Below, piece by piece: positions 38,837 through 47,014 of a stretch of DNA of 64,000 nt (its first letter is position 1; each line of letters opens with the position of its first letter). Source of the stretch: Streptomyces sp. NBC_00247. GTDB taxonomy: Bacteria > Actinomycetota > Actinomycetes > Streptomycetales > Streptomycetaceae. The notes beneath the pieces were generated by a model. That model did no database searches, was not told where the DNA came from, and saw nothing but the letters and a program-made list of their open reading frames with translations. The stretch lies in contig NZ_CP108093.1 in the NCBI RefSeq assembly GCF_036188265.1, forward strand, positions 2,294,001-2,358,000, written 5' to 3'. A program made the position numbers and the translations under genes.

Positions 38837-39751
38837 TCAGTACGAGGCCGTGCGGCGGCGCAGGACACGGAGCGCGGCGGCGGTGAGCAGAGCCGCGGCG
38901 GCGAGCACCAGCGCGCTGGAGGCGATCTGGAAGCCCCAGTAGTCGCCGGGTTCGAGGGCGTTCATGAGGTAGCTGTCCTGGGGCAGGGCGTCGTAGAACT
39001 GGAGGCCGACGACTCCGCCCGGGTGGAAGCCGTGGACCTTGGAGAACAGCGGGAAATCGACCAGCAGCACGGCCCGGGAGCGGACCAGTGCTCCGGCGAC
39101 CAGCCAGGTGAGGACGGGCGCCGCGACGAGGGCGGGCAGGGTACGGCGCAGGAGCGTGCCGCACAGCGCGCCGGCCGCGACTCCGAGGAGGACGTGGGCG
39201 ACGGTCACCGGGCCGATCGTGTAGAAGGCGTTCTGCCGTTCGGCGCCGTAGGTGAGCAGGTCGAGACGGAAGCCGTGCACGGCGCTGATCCGGTACAGCG
39301 CCACCGCGGGGACGGTCACCGCCGCGAGGAACGCCGCCTGGACCGCCCAGCGGACGGTGAACCACCGCCGGGGCGTGACCGACTGGGTCAGCGCGAGGAC
39401 GACCCGGCGGGTCTCCCACTCCCGCGCGGTCAGTACGGCGGTGACGAGTGCGGCGAGCAGCGCCGGCTGGAAGGCGAGGGACGAGCCGTCGTTCACGAGC
39501 TGCTCGGTCACGTGGTGGGCGTCGTCCGCGTAGCGCCCGAAGTGGTAGGCCTGGGAGCCGACATGGTCGCGCAGGGCGATGGCGTCGGCCCAGCTGCCGT
39601 AGTGGTACAGGATCGCGGCGCAGACGCGCGCGGCCAGCAGCAGGACGACCAGCGCGACCCACCGGTACTGCCGTACGGCGATGAGCACGAGCGGCAGAGC
39701 GCGTCCGGCTCGGGCAGGTCCGGCGGGCGGGGCGGCGACGGGGGCGCTCAT
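38837..39751 (-). CDS. ABC-2 type permease
   Basis: A 304-residue membrane protein with six hydrophobic segments, first about 20-46 and last about 278-297. A large extracytoplasmic loop containing HHVTEQLVNDGSS follows helix 1. It overlaps the ATPase gene by 4 bp. Part of the GntR-ABC operon; substrate unknown, possibly an envelope-active compound as in YtrBCDEF-like systems. Confidence 0.88.
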   Translation of the reverse strand: MSAPVAAPPAGPARAGRALPLVLIAVRQYRWVALVVLLLAARVCAAILYHYGSWADAIALRDHVGSQAYHFGRYADDAHHVTEQLVNDGSSLAFQPALLAALVTAVLTAREWETRRVVLALTQSVTPRRWFTVRWAVQAAFLAAVTVPAVALYRISAVHGFRLDLLTYGAERQNAFYTIGPVTVAHVLLGVAAGALCGTLLRRTLPALVAAPVLTWLVAGALVRSRAVLLVDFPLFSKVHGFHPGGVVGLQFYDALPQDSYLMNALEPGDYWGFQIASSALVLAAAALLTAAALRVLRRRTASY

Positions 39752-40653
39752 GCGGCGTCTTCCTTGCTGAGGGCGGCCGGGGCGGCCGCTCGGCCGGGGG
39801 CGGCGGGGGTGAGGTGGGCGAGGACCAGCTCCTCCAGCGAGGGGGTCCGTGCGTCCCAGGCGGCGGGCAGCGGCCCGGCGGGGCGGATGAGCGCGCTGGT
39901 ACCGCGCCCGGCCGGGCGGGACTCGACGACGGTGTGGCCGCCGAGGCCGTCGGGACCGCCGGTCACGGCGACCACGGCGTGGGACGCGGTCAGTTCGTCG
40001 ATGTCGCCGCAGAGCCGGACCGTGCCCCGGTCGAGCAGGAGCAGGTGGTCGCAGACGTCGGCCAGCTCGGAAATGATGTGCGAGGACATCACCACGGTGG
40101 TGCCGGTGTCGGCGACGTGCGCCATGAGCAGCCCCATCAGCTCCTGCCGCGCCAGCACGTCGAGGTCGGCCATCGGCTCGTCCAGCAGCAGCAGGTCGGC
40201 GCGTTTACCAAGGGCGAGGGCCAGGGCCAGGCGGGTGCGCTGGCCGCCGGACAGGGCACCGACCCGGTCGTCGCGCAGCGGCTCGGCGACCCGCCCGGCC
40301 AACTCGGCGTCCCAGTGGGCCCCGTTCGTCCGGGCGCCGAGGCGCAGCATCTCGCTGACGGTGAACCCGGCGAAGAGCGGGCGGTGCTGGGCCAGGTATG
40401 CGACCCGGGGGTGTCCGGCTCCCGGCGGTCCGCCCAGGACCTCGATCGTCCCGGACGCGGGCCGTCGCACACCGGCCGCAAGCTCCAACAGGCTCGTTTT
40501 CCCCGATCCGTTGGGACCCACGAGAGCGGAGACGACCCCGGCGGGGACGCCGAAGGTGCACCGGTCGAGGACGTCCCTGCCCTTGCGGCCGTATCTCTGG
40601 GTGACCGCGTGGGCCGCGAGCGCCGTGTCAGGGCTGCTGGTGGGGAACGTCAT
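39748..40653 (-). CDS. ABC transporter ATP-binding protein of the YtrA-type operon
   Basis: A 301-residue ATPase with Walker A GPNGSGKTS (about 43-51), signature LSGGQRTRLAL and Walker B LLLLDEPMADLD. The ATG at 40653 follows GAAGGAG and overlaps the regulator gene by 26 bp, so translation is coupled. The C-terminal 90 residues form a variable domain. Confidence 0.92.
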   Translation of the reverse strand: MTFPTSSPDTALAAHAVTQRYGRKGRDVLDRCTFGVPAGVVSALVGPNGSGKTSLLELAAGVRRPASGTIEVLGGPPGAGHPRVAYLAQHRPLFAGFTVSEMLRLGARTNGAHWDAELAGRVAEPLRDDRVGALSGGQRTRLALALALGKRADLLLLDEPMADLDVLARQELMGLLMAHVADTGTTVVMSSHIISELADVCDHLLLLDRGTVRLCGDIDELTASHAVVAVTGGPDGLGGHTVVESRPAGRGTSALIRPAGPLPAAWDARTPSLEELVLAHLTPAAPGRAAAPAALSKEDAA

Positions 40654-41041
40654 CGGGCTCCTTCGGGAGGTAGAGGTCGTCCAGCACGTCGTTGAACAGG
40701 GCGGCGAGGTCGTCGCGTTCGGCACCTTCGGCGACGGCCCGGGCGGCCACGTCCGCGAGCCCCGCCCGCCAGGGCGAGCCGGCCGAGGAGGCACCGAGGG
40801 TGCCGGTCACGAAGGTCCCGTGTCTGCGCCGGGTCTCGACGAGCCCCTGGGACTCCAGCTCGCGGTACGCCTTGAGCACGGTGTTGGGGTTGAGCGCGGT
40901 CGCTTCCACCACGGCCCGCGCGGTGGGCAGCCGGTCACCCGGCTTCAGCAGACCGAGCCGTAGCGCCTGCTGGACCTGCTGGATGATCTGGACGTAGTTC
41001 GGGACGCCACTGCGCCGATCGATACGGAAGGCGAATCCCAT
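40628..41041 (-). CDS. GntR-family regulator, YtrA subfamily
   Basis: A 137-residue protein: winged HTH (residues about 10-80, with GVPNYVQIIQQV, GDRLPTARAVVEATALNPNT and ETRRRHGTFV) and only a short helical C-terminus, the hallmark of the YtrA subfamily, whose members repress their own ABC operons. A palindromic operator candidate lies just upstream. First gene of the operon. Confidence 0.93.
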   Translation of the reverse strand: MGFAFRIDRRSGVPNYVQIIQQVQQALRLGLLKPGDRLPTARAVVEATALNPNTVLKAYRELESQGLVETRRRHGTFVTGTLGASSAGSPWRAGLADVAARAVAEGAERDDLAALFNDVLDDLYLPKEPDDVPHQQP

Positions 41042-41060
41042 GGCCTCACCTCCCGTAGAA

Positions 41061-41088
41061 CCAATGAACTAGTTCAATGATGCATTGG
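41061..41088 (-). promoter_or_regulatory. nested palindrome, probable YtrA-type operator
   Basis: TGAACTAGTTCA (41065-41076) is a perfect 12-bp palindrome, nested in the wider inverted repeat CCAATG...CATTGG (41061-41066, 41083-41088). It is the most A/T-rich stretch nearby and lies 20-47 bp upstream of the regulator start, a position suited to autorepression. Confidence 0.6.
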
Positions 41089-41533
41089 GCTGTCCGGGCA
41101 CGTCAAGGCGCATGGGGTATCACCCTCACGGGCGGTCACGGGCCGGGCGGGCATGGGCGGGCCGGTCAAACGGAAGGGCGCCGCCGCACCGGAGCGGGTC
41201 GGCCGTTCGGACCGGCCCGGGCCACCGCGCGCACGTTCCGGGCCGGAAACCAGCAGGCGAGGTTCCGCTCGGGGCCGGAGCCGTCGACCGTCGCCCCGGG
41301 AGTGACGGCGTGCCGCTCCGACTCCCCGCACCCCTTCCTCGGACGCCCCGCACGCGGTCCTGAGCCGTGCGCAGGGCCGGCGCGGCACGAACGCGCTCGC
41401 GAGGAAGGCCGCCGGCAGAAGAAGGCCGTCGGCAGGCGCCCGCCCGCACCCCACCCCTGACGACCGGATCCCCCGACCGGCTCACCCCGGCCGCCCGGTG
41501 CCGCGGACCCGCCCGCGACCTACGATGGCCCGC
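41089..41533. other. 445-bp intergenic stretch, no gene supported
   Basis: Frames are open on both strands but lack ribosome sites and known protein patterns; the composition is Arg/Pro/Gly-rich as expected of noncoding high-GC DNA. TACGAT at 41521-41526, 7 nt before the maf ATG, could be a -10 for leaderless transcription. Confidence 0.45.
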
Positions 41534-42136
41534 ATGACTGCTCAGCGCCGGCTCGTACTCGCCTCCGCCTCCCCCGCCCGTCTCGGCCTGCTGCGGCAGG
41601 CGGGCTTCGCCCCCGAGAAGATCGTCAGCGGGGTGGACGAGGACGCGCTCTCGGCACCGACCCCCGGCGAGCTGGCGCTGGTCCTGGCACGGGCGAAGGC
41701 CACCGCCGTGGCGGCGCTCCCGCAGGCGGCCGACGCCCTGGTGGTCGGGTGCGATTCGGTGCTCGACCTGGACGGGGAGGCGCTCGGCAAGCCCGCCGAC
41801 GCCGAGGAGGCCACCGCCCGCTGGCAGGCGATGCGGGGCCGCGCCGGGGTGCTGCGTACCGGCCACAGCGTGATCGACACCGCGAGCGGGCGTACCGCGT
41901 CCGCGACCGCGTCCACGGTCGTCCGCTTCGGCGAGCCCACCGACGCCGAGATCGCCGCCTACGTCGCCACCGGCGAACCGCTCCACGTCGCGGGGGCGTT
42001 CACCCTGGACGGCCTCTCGGGGCCGTTCGTCGACTCCATCGAGGGCGACCACTCCAACGTGATCGGGCTCTCCTTGCCTCTGCTTCGCCGGCTCCTCGGT
42101 GAACTGGGCGTGTCCGTCACGGAGTTGTGGGACTGA
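41534..42136 (+). CDS. maf: Maf-family nucleotide pyrophosphatase
   Basis: A 200-residue enzyme hydrolysing noncanonical or modified nucleoside triphosphates, with the N-terminal signature [18 protein letters not shown] (about 6-23), the acidic SDE-like site in [12 protein letters not shown] and the [13 protein letters not shown] block. A possible leaderless promoter precedes the ATG. Its last 20 bp overlap the end of the convergent membrane-protein gene. Confidence 0.93.
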   Translation: MTAQRRLVLASASPARLGLLRQAGFAPEKIVSGVDEDALSAPTPGELALVLARAKATAVAALPQAADALVVGCDSVLDLDGEALGKPADAEEATARWQAMRGRAGVLRTGHSVIDTASGRTASATASTVVRFGEPTDAEIAAYVATGEPLHVAGAFTLDGLSGPFVDSIEGDHSNVIGLSLPLLRRLLGELGVSVTELWD

Positions 42137-42569
42137 CCATCGGCGGCGCCGGGGGCGCCCCGGCCGCGGGGTCCCGGCGCCCGGGGGCGTACCCGATCAG
42201 GGTGCCGACGAGCAGGGCCAGCGCGACCATCAGGCAGGCGAAGGCGTACCAGCCGACCAGGCCCACCGCCAGGGCTCCGAGCACCCCGTGCGCGACGGCG
42301 GTGAGGATCAGCGCGAACCGGCCCACCCGGCCCGGGGCGCGGTCGCGCACCGCGGCGATCAGCGTGATCACGGCGACGGCCACCAGCAGTGCGACCGAGA
42401 CGCCGCCCATCACCCAGGCGCCGGTGCTCACGGCCCCGGTCTCCAGGCCGGCCAGCGACATGTTCTGCTTCTCCGCCACCGTGGCGAGAATCATGTGGAC
42501 GATCGCCACGCCCACGGCCTCGGCGAGGAGAACGAGCGCGGTCACGACGGCCACCGGTCTGCGCACCAT
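42117..42569 (-). CDS. four-helix membrane protein, hypothetical
   Basis: A 150-residue protein with four hydrophobic segments (about 5-30, 50-72, 80-100, 105-127) and a Pro/Ala-rich tail. AGGGGGTGG lies before the ATG. Its 3' end overlaps maf tail-to-tail by 20 bp. No family recognised. Confidence 0.8.
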   Translation of the reverse strand: MVRRPVAVVTALVLLAEAVGVAIVHMILATVAEKQNMSLAGLETGAVSTGAWVMGGVSVALLVAVAVITLIAAVRDRAPGRVGRFALILTAVAHGVLGALAVGLVGWYAFACLMVALALLVGTLIGYAPGRRDPAAGAPPAPPMVSPTTP

Positions 42570-42933
42570 GGCGCCACCCCCTGTTACCCATAGTTACAAC
42601 CGATACCGCGGACCCTACTAACCGGTAATCATCCGGACAAGGGGCCGCGCACGTCCGGCGGGGTTCGGTCGTACGGCAAAGAAAACCCTCACCCGTTCGT
42701 GGGGACCCGACAAAGAAAAGCCACCGGTCGTTGCGCCTACAGACAGAGACCTGGACCACACCTCGTGGCTACTGTGCGGTTGAGGATCGCGGCGTACCGT
42801 GGTCCGACAAGGGATTTTGCGACTCCGCAAGCCTCGGAATCACGCTCCGTGTGGGCAAGCTCACCCATGGGGACGGGTCGTACGGCCGTGTTGGTAGTCC
42901 CTAAACTCAGCTTGTTCCTAGGAGGGAGTCATC
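42570..42933. other. accA2 upstream region, no gene seen
   Basis: This divergent gap is A/T-richer than its surroundings. It contains two GTTAC-type elements (GTTACCCATAGTTAC near 42585-42599) and a repeated ACAAAGAAAA/GCAAAGAAAA pair about 34 bp apart near 42676 and 42710. Promoters of accA2 and of the small membrane gene are expected here; none can be fixed with confidence. Confidence 0.4.
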
Positions 42934-44685
42934 GTGCGCAAGGTGCTCATCGCCAACCGTGGCGAAATCGCTGTCCGCGTCGCTCGGGCCTGCCGGGACG
43001 CCGGGATCGCCAGCGTCGCCGTCTACGCCGATCCGGACCGGGACGCTCTGCACGTCCGCGCGGCCGACGAGGCGTTCGCGCTGGGCGGTGACACCCCGGC
43101 GTCCAGCTATCTGGACATCGCCAAGGTGCTGCGCGCCGCCGCCGACTCGGGCGCCGACGCGATCCACCCGGGGTACGGATTCCTGTCCGAGAACGCGGAG
43201 TTCGCGCAGGCGGTGCTGGACGCCGGGCTGACCTGGATCGGCCCGCCGCCGCAGGCGATCCGCGACCTCGGTGACAAGGTCGCCGCCCGGCACATCGCGC
43301 AGCGCGCCGGTGCCCCGCTCGTCGCCGGTACGCCGGACCCGGTCTCCGGCTCCGACGAGGTCGTGGCGTTCGCGCGGGAGCACGGCCTGCCCATCGCCAT
43401 CAAGGCCGCCTTCGGCGGTGGCGGACGCGGTCTGAAGGTCGCCCGCACCCTCGAAGAGGTGCCGGAGCTGTACGACTCCGCAGTCCGCGAGGCCGTCGCG
43501 GCGTTCGGCCGGGGCGAGTGCTTCGTCGAGCGCTACCTCGACAAACCGCGCCACGTCGAGACCCAGTGCCTCGCCGACCAGCACGGCAACGTCGTCGTCG
43601 TCTCCACCCGCGACTGCTCGCTCCAGCGCCGCCACCAGAAGCTGGTCGAGGAGGCCCCGGCCCCCTTCCTCTCCGAGGAGCAGAACGCCCAGCTGTACGC
43701 CGCGTCGAAGGCGATCCTGAAGGAGGCCGGCTACGTCGGCGCCGGCACGGTCGAGTTCCTCGTCGGCACGGACGGCACGATCTCCTTCCTGGAGGTCAAC
43801 ACCCGCCTCCAGGTGGAGCACCCGGTCACCGAAGAGGTCACCGGCCTCGACCTGGTCCGCGAGATGTTCCGGATCGCCGACGGCGAGGAGCTGGGGTACG
43901 GCGACCCGGCCGTGCGCGGCCACTCCTTCGAGTTCCGCATCAACGGCGAGGACCCGGGCCGGGGCTTCCTGCCCGCCCCGGGCACCGTCACCACCTTCAG
44001 CGCCCCGACCGGTCCCGGTGTCCGGCTCGACGCGGGTGTCGAGTCCGGCAGCGTCATCGGCCCGGCCTGGGACTCGCTCCTGGCGAAGCTGATCGTCACC
44101 GGTGCCACCCGTGAGCAGGCGCTCCAGCGCGCCGCCCGCGCGCTCGGCGAGTTCACCGTCGAGGGCATGGCGACGGCCATCCCGTTCCACCGCGCGGTGG
44201 TGGTGGACCCGGCGTTCACCTCGGACCCGTTCCGCATCCACACCCGCTGGATCGAGACCGAGTTCGTCAACGAGATCAAGCCCTTCACCACTCCCGCCGA
44301 GGCGGACGAGGACGAGGGCAACCGGGAGATCGTCGTCGTCGAGGTCGGCGGCCGGCGCCTGGAGGTCTCGCTGCCCTCGTCGCTCGGCATGAGCCTCGCG
44401 CGTACGGGCCTGGCGGCCGGCGCGAAGCCGAAGCGCCGCGCGGCGAAGAAGGCCGGCGCCGCGGCCTCGGGCGACACCCTCGCGTCCCCCATGCAGGGCA
44501 CCATCGTCAAGGTGGCCGTGGAAGAGGGCCAGGAGGTCAAGGAGGGCGACCTCGTCGTCGTCCTGGAGGCCATGAAGATGGAGCAGCCCCTCAACGCCCA
44601 CCGCTCCGGCACGATCAAGGGCCTGACCGCCGAGGTCGGCAGCTCGCTCTCCTCCGGTGCCGCGATCTGCGAGATCAAGAGCTGA
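42934..44685 (+). CDS. accA2: acyl-CoA carboxylase alpha subunit (biotin carboxylase + BCCP)
   Basis: A 583-residue subunit that carboxylates its own biotin with ATP and bicarbonate. Biotin carboxylase domain 1-450: [12 protein letters not shown], the ATP-grasp loop [13 protein letters not shown], and [15 protein letters not shown] Lys/Ala-rich linker (about 485-500) leads to the C-terminal carrier domain with EAMKM at 545-549, biotinylated at K548. GTG start after AGGAGGG. It partners with PccB/PccE and probably other beta subunits such as AccB. Confidence 0.96.
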   Translation: MRKVLIANRGEIAVRVARACRDAGIASVAVYADPDRDALHVRAADEAFALGGDTPASSYLDIAKVLRAAADSGADAIHPGYGFLSENAEFAQAVLDAGLTWIGPPPQAIRDLGDKVAARHIAQRAGAPLVAGTPDPVSGSDEVVAFAREHGLPIAIKAAFGGGGRGLKVARTLEEVPELYDSAVREAVAAFGRGECFVERYLDKPRHVETQCLADQHGNVVVVSTRDCSLQRRHQKLVEEAPAPFLSEEQNAQLYAASKAILKEAGYVGAGTVEFLVGTDGTISFLEVNTRLQVEHPVTEEVTGLDLVREMFRIADGEELGYGDPAVRGHSFEFRINGEDPGRGFLPAPGTVTTFSAPTGPGVRLDAGVESGSVIGPAWDSLLAKLIVTGATREQALQRAARALGEFTVEGMATAIPFHRAVVVDPAFTSDPFRIHTRWIETEFVNEIKPFTTPAEADEDEGNREIVVVEVGGRRLEVSLPSSLGMSLARTGLAAGAKPKRRAAKKAGAAASGDTLASPMQGTIVKVAVEEGQEVKEGDLVVVLEAMKMEQPLNAHRSGTIKGLTAEVGSSLSSGAAICEIKS

Positions 44686-44733
44686 CGCACTCCGTCGGCG
44701 CCCGGTACCACGCGAAGGCGCTCCTCGGACACC

Positions 44734-44788
44734 GACAGGCCCCGCCCCACCCGTACGCCCACCGCGCACGGACCGGGCGGGGCCTGTC
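44734..44788 (+). terminator. hairpin after accA2
   Basis: GACAGGCCCCGCCC and its complement make a 14-bp perfect stem around a 27-nt loop, 49 bp past the stop. Confidence 0.75.
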
Positions 44789-44824
44789 CGCGTCCGGAGC
44801 GGCGCGGGCCCCGGGCGCGATCCG

Positions 44825-44935
44825 GTCGCGAAACCCGGTCGGGCGGCCGCGAAACCCGGTCGGCGCGGTCGGCGCGGTCGCGGAGACAGCCGGGGGCGGC
44901 CGCGAAATGGGTCGCGGCGGTCGCGGAGACAGTCG
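44825..44935. repeat. degenerate direct repeats upstream of the TetR gene
   Basis: CGCGAAACCCGGTCGG occurs twice about 21 bp apart (near 44827 and 44848), and GCGGTCGCGGAGACAG twice (near 44875 and 44918), interleaved with GGCGGCCGCGAAA copies. Noncoding. Confidence 0.6.
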
Positions 44936-45024
44936 CGGTGCGCTCGGGGGGCGGTCCGGGAACAGGTGCGGCGGAGCGCGGTGGCATCCTGGATGCCGAG
45001 GAGACCCGGGAGGACGACCCCACC

Positions 45025-45714
45025 ATGGCCAGCGCGACGCCGCCCCGTACGACCCCGAGCACGGCCGCACCTCGCACGGCCGGCCCGCGCCCGGACCCGG
45101 ACCGGCCGGACTGCGGTCCCCCGGCGCCCGCGCCGGGGCGCCCGATGCGGGCGGACGCCCGCCGCAACCACGACCGGCTGGTCGGCGAGGCCCGTACCCT
45201 CTTCGCCGAACAGGGCACCGACGCCTCGCTGGAGGATCTCGCGCGTCGTGCGCAGGTCGGGATCGGCACGCTCTACCGGCACTTCCCCACCCGGCACGCG
45301 CTGATGAACGCGGTCTTCCAGGACGCGCTGGCGGATCTGATCGCCCACTCCTACGCCCTGGCGGAGGCCGAACAGCCGTGCCGGGCGCTGGTGGAGTGGC
45401 TCGGCGCGATCGTCCGGCACGCGGGCGAGTACCGCGGGCTGGCGCAGGCGCTGCTGTCGGCCTCGCGGGACGACAGCTCGGCCCTGGCGCCCTGTCATGT
45501 ACCGCTGCGCGAGGCGGGGGCACGGCTGCTGACGCGGGCGCAGCACAGCGGGGCGGTACGGGCGGACGTGTCGATCGGCGATCTGATGGGGCTGACGAAC
45601 GCCATCGCCCTGGCGGCGGAGCAGAACCCCGAGGATCCCGAACTGGCCGACCGGCTGCTCCTGCTGACCCTGCGGGGCTTCAGGACCACGGCGGACACGG
45701 CGCCGGAGTCCTGA
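45025..45714 (+). CDS. TetR-family transcriptional regulator
   Basis: A 229-residue regulator with a disordered Pro/Thr-rich first 40 residues. The HTH follows (about 45-90): LFAEQGTDASLEDLARRAQ, then GIGTLYRHFPTRHAL, the classic TetR recognition helix. The ligand-binding domain is diverse. The ATG with GGAGG about 10 nt upstream is chosen. Target unknown; convergent with the DeoR gene. Confidence 0.9.
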   Translation: MASATPPRTTPSTAAPRTAGPRPDPDRPDCGPPAPAPGRPMRADARRNHDRLVGEARTLFAEQGTDASLEDLARRAQVGIGTLYRHFPTRHALMNAVFQDALADLIAHSYALAEAEQPCRALVEWLGAIVRHAGEYRGLAQALLSASRDDSSALAPCHVPLREAGARLLTRAQHSGAVRADVSIGDLMGLTNAIALAAEQNPEDPELADRLLLLTLRGFRTTADTAPES

Positions 45715-45777
45715 GCCCGGACCCCGACGGGCCCCGGCACGCGCGAGGTGGAGCCCCGCCGTGGGGGCCCCGGCTCC

Positions 45778-46752
45778 TCAACGGCGGCGCAGGTCCGCGA
45801 CCCTGCCGCGCTCGGGCCCGGCGTCGGCCATCACCGCCGCGCCCCGCAACTGCGCCCCGAGGCCGCCGTTCTGCGTACGGCGCTGACCCGGCAGGGGCAT
45901 CTCGCGCCGCTGTCTGCCACCGGGCGGGACGCCTTCCGCGCCGGAAGGACCACAGGCGCCCGAGTCGGCGTCACCGCCCGCGAGGGTGATCTCCACGCCC
46001 TGGTCGGCCAGAGCCTGGATCTCGGCGGCGGCCCGCTCGTCGTGCGGCGGGGGCTCGTCCGTGACCAGCCGGGTGACCAGCTCCGTCGGCACCGTCTGGA
46101 ACATGGTGTCGGCGCCCAGCTTGGTGTGGTCGGCGAGTACGACCACCTCGGCGGCAGCCTGCACCAGGGCCCGGTCGACGCTGGCCGAGAGCATGTTGGA
46201 CGTGGAGAGACCGCGTTCGGCCGTCAGCCCGCTCCCGGAGAGGAAGGCGCGGGAGACCCGCAGCCCCTGGAGGGACTGCTCGGCTCCGCTGCCGACCAGG
46301 GCGTAGTTGCTCCCGCGCAGGGTGCCCCCGGTCATCACGACCTCCACGCGGTTGGCGTGGGCCAGGGCCTGGGCGACCAGCAGGGAGTTGGTCACGACGG
46401 TCAGGCCGGGCACCCGCGCGAGCCGGCGGGCCAGCTCCTGCGTGGTCGTACCGGCCCCGACGACGATGGCTTCGCCCTCACCGACCAGGCCGGCCGCCAC
46501 ATCGGCGATGGCCGTCTTCTCCGCGGACGAGAGATGGGATTTCTGCGGAAAGCCGGACTCCCGCGTAAAACCGCCCGGCAAGACCGCACCGCCGTGCCGG
46601 CGGTCGAGGAGTCCTTCTGCCTCCAGTGCCCGCACGTCCCGCCGTACGGTCACTTCGGAGGTCTGGACGACGCGGGCGAGCTCACGGAGCGATACCGCCC
46701 CGTTGGCACGCACCATTTCGAGGATCAATTGACGACGTTCTGCAGCGAACAC
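45778..46752 (-). CDS. DeoR/GlpR-family transcriptional regulator
   Basis: A 324-residue repressor. HTH at about 20-45 (SLRELARVVQTSEVTVRRDVR) and the hinge DRRHGGAVLPGG, then a DeoR sensor domain (about 80-235; VVGAGTTTQELAR, NSLLVAQALA) of the type that binds phosphorylated sugars. The C-terminal 80 residues are a Gly/Arg-rich extension absent from most relatives. GTG start without a ribosome site; TACTGT 7 nt upstream suggests leaderless transcription. Two nucleoside-catabolism promoters nearby share a palindrome it could bind. Confidence 0.9.
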   Translation of the reverse strand: MFAAERRQLILEMVRANGAVSLRELARVVQTSEVTVRRDVRALEAEGLLDRRHGGAVLPGGFTRESGFPQKSHLSSAEKTAIADVAAGLVGEGEAIVVGAGTTTQELARRLARVPGLTVVTNSLLVAQALAHANRVEVVMTGGTLRGSNYALVGSGAEQSLQGLRVSRAFLSGSGLTAERGLSTSNMLSASVDRALVQAAAEVVVLADHTKLGADTMFQTVPTELVTRLVTDEPPPHDERAAAEIQALADQGVEITLAGGDADSGACGPSGAEGVPPGGRQRREMPLPGQRRTQNGGLGAQLRGAAVMADAGPERGRVADLRRR

Positions 46753-46962
46753 AGAACTGACAGTAACCCGGCCCGCGCGCGTTTTCAGCGCATTGGGCCG
46801 AATTGCAGAAGTTGGCGACGAAGTGGGTCACCAAGTGATATACGCGAAACCGATGTTGTCAGACTCGCCCGTGTAGTCGCCGTCAGTTGCCGCCGGATTG
46901 GCTGGAACATGCACACAACCGGTCGGAGAGTGGTCAGGCGTGATCCGCCCACTCTCCCAACA

Positions 46963-46999
46963 GGCCCCGCAGCGAAGGCGGTTGCCGCCGCGCGGGGCC
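46963..46999 (-). terminator. stacked hairpin after the LpdA-like gene
   Basis: GGCCCCGC and its complement close a stem whose loop contains a second hairpin (GGCGG-TTG-CCGCC). It begins 16 bp past the stop of the leftward gene. Confidence 0.6.
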
Positions 47000-47014
47000 G
47001 ATCGCACCGGGTGA

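Noticed and set aside
41077..41460. Possible genes in the GntR-maf gap
   Set aside because: Open frames on both strands lack ribosome sites and show Arg/Gly/Pro composition typical of noncoding high-GC DNA.
42907..45546. 879-codon leftward open frame
   Set aside because: Antisense to accA2 and the TetR gene, both with clear catalytic or DNA-binding motifs.
45715..45777. Terminator between the TetR and DeoR genes
   Set aside because: GGAGCC/GGCTCC pairs over 6 bp only, with several competing foldings.
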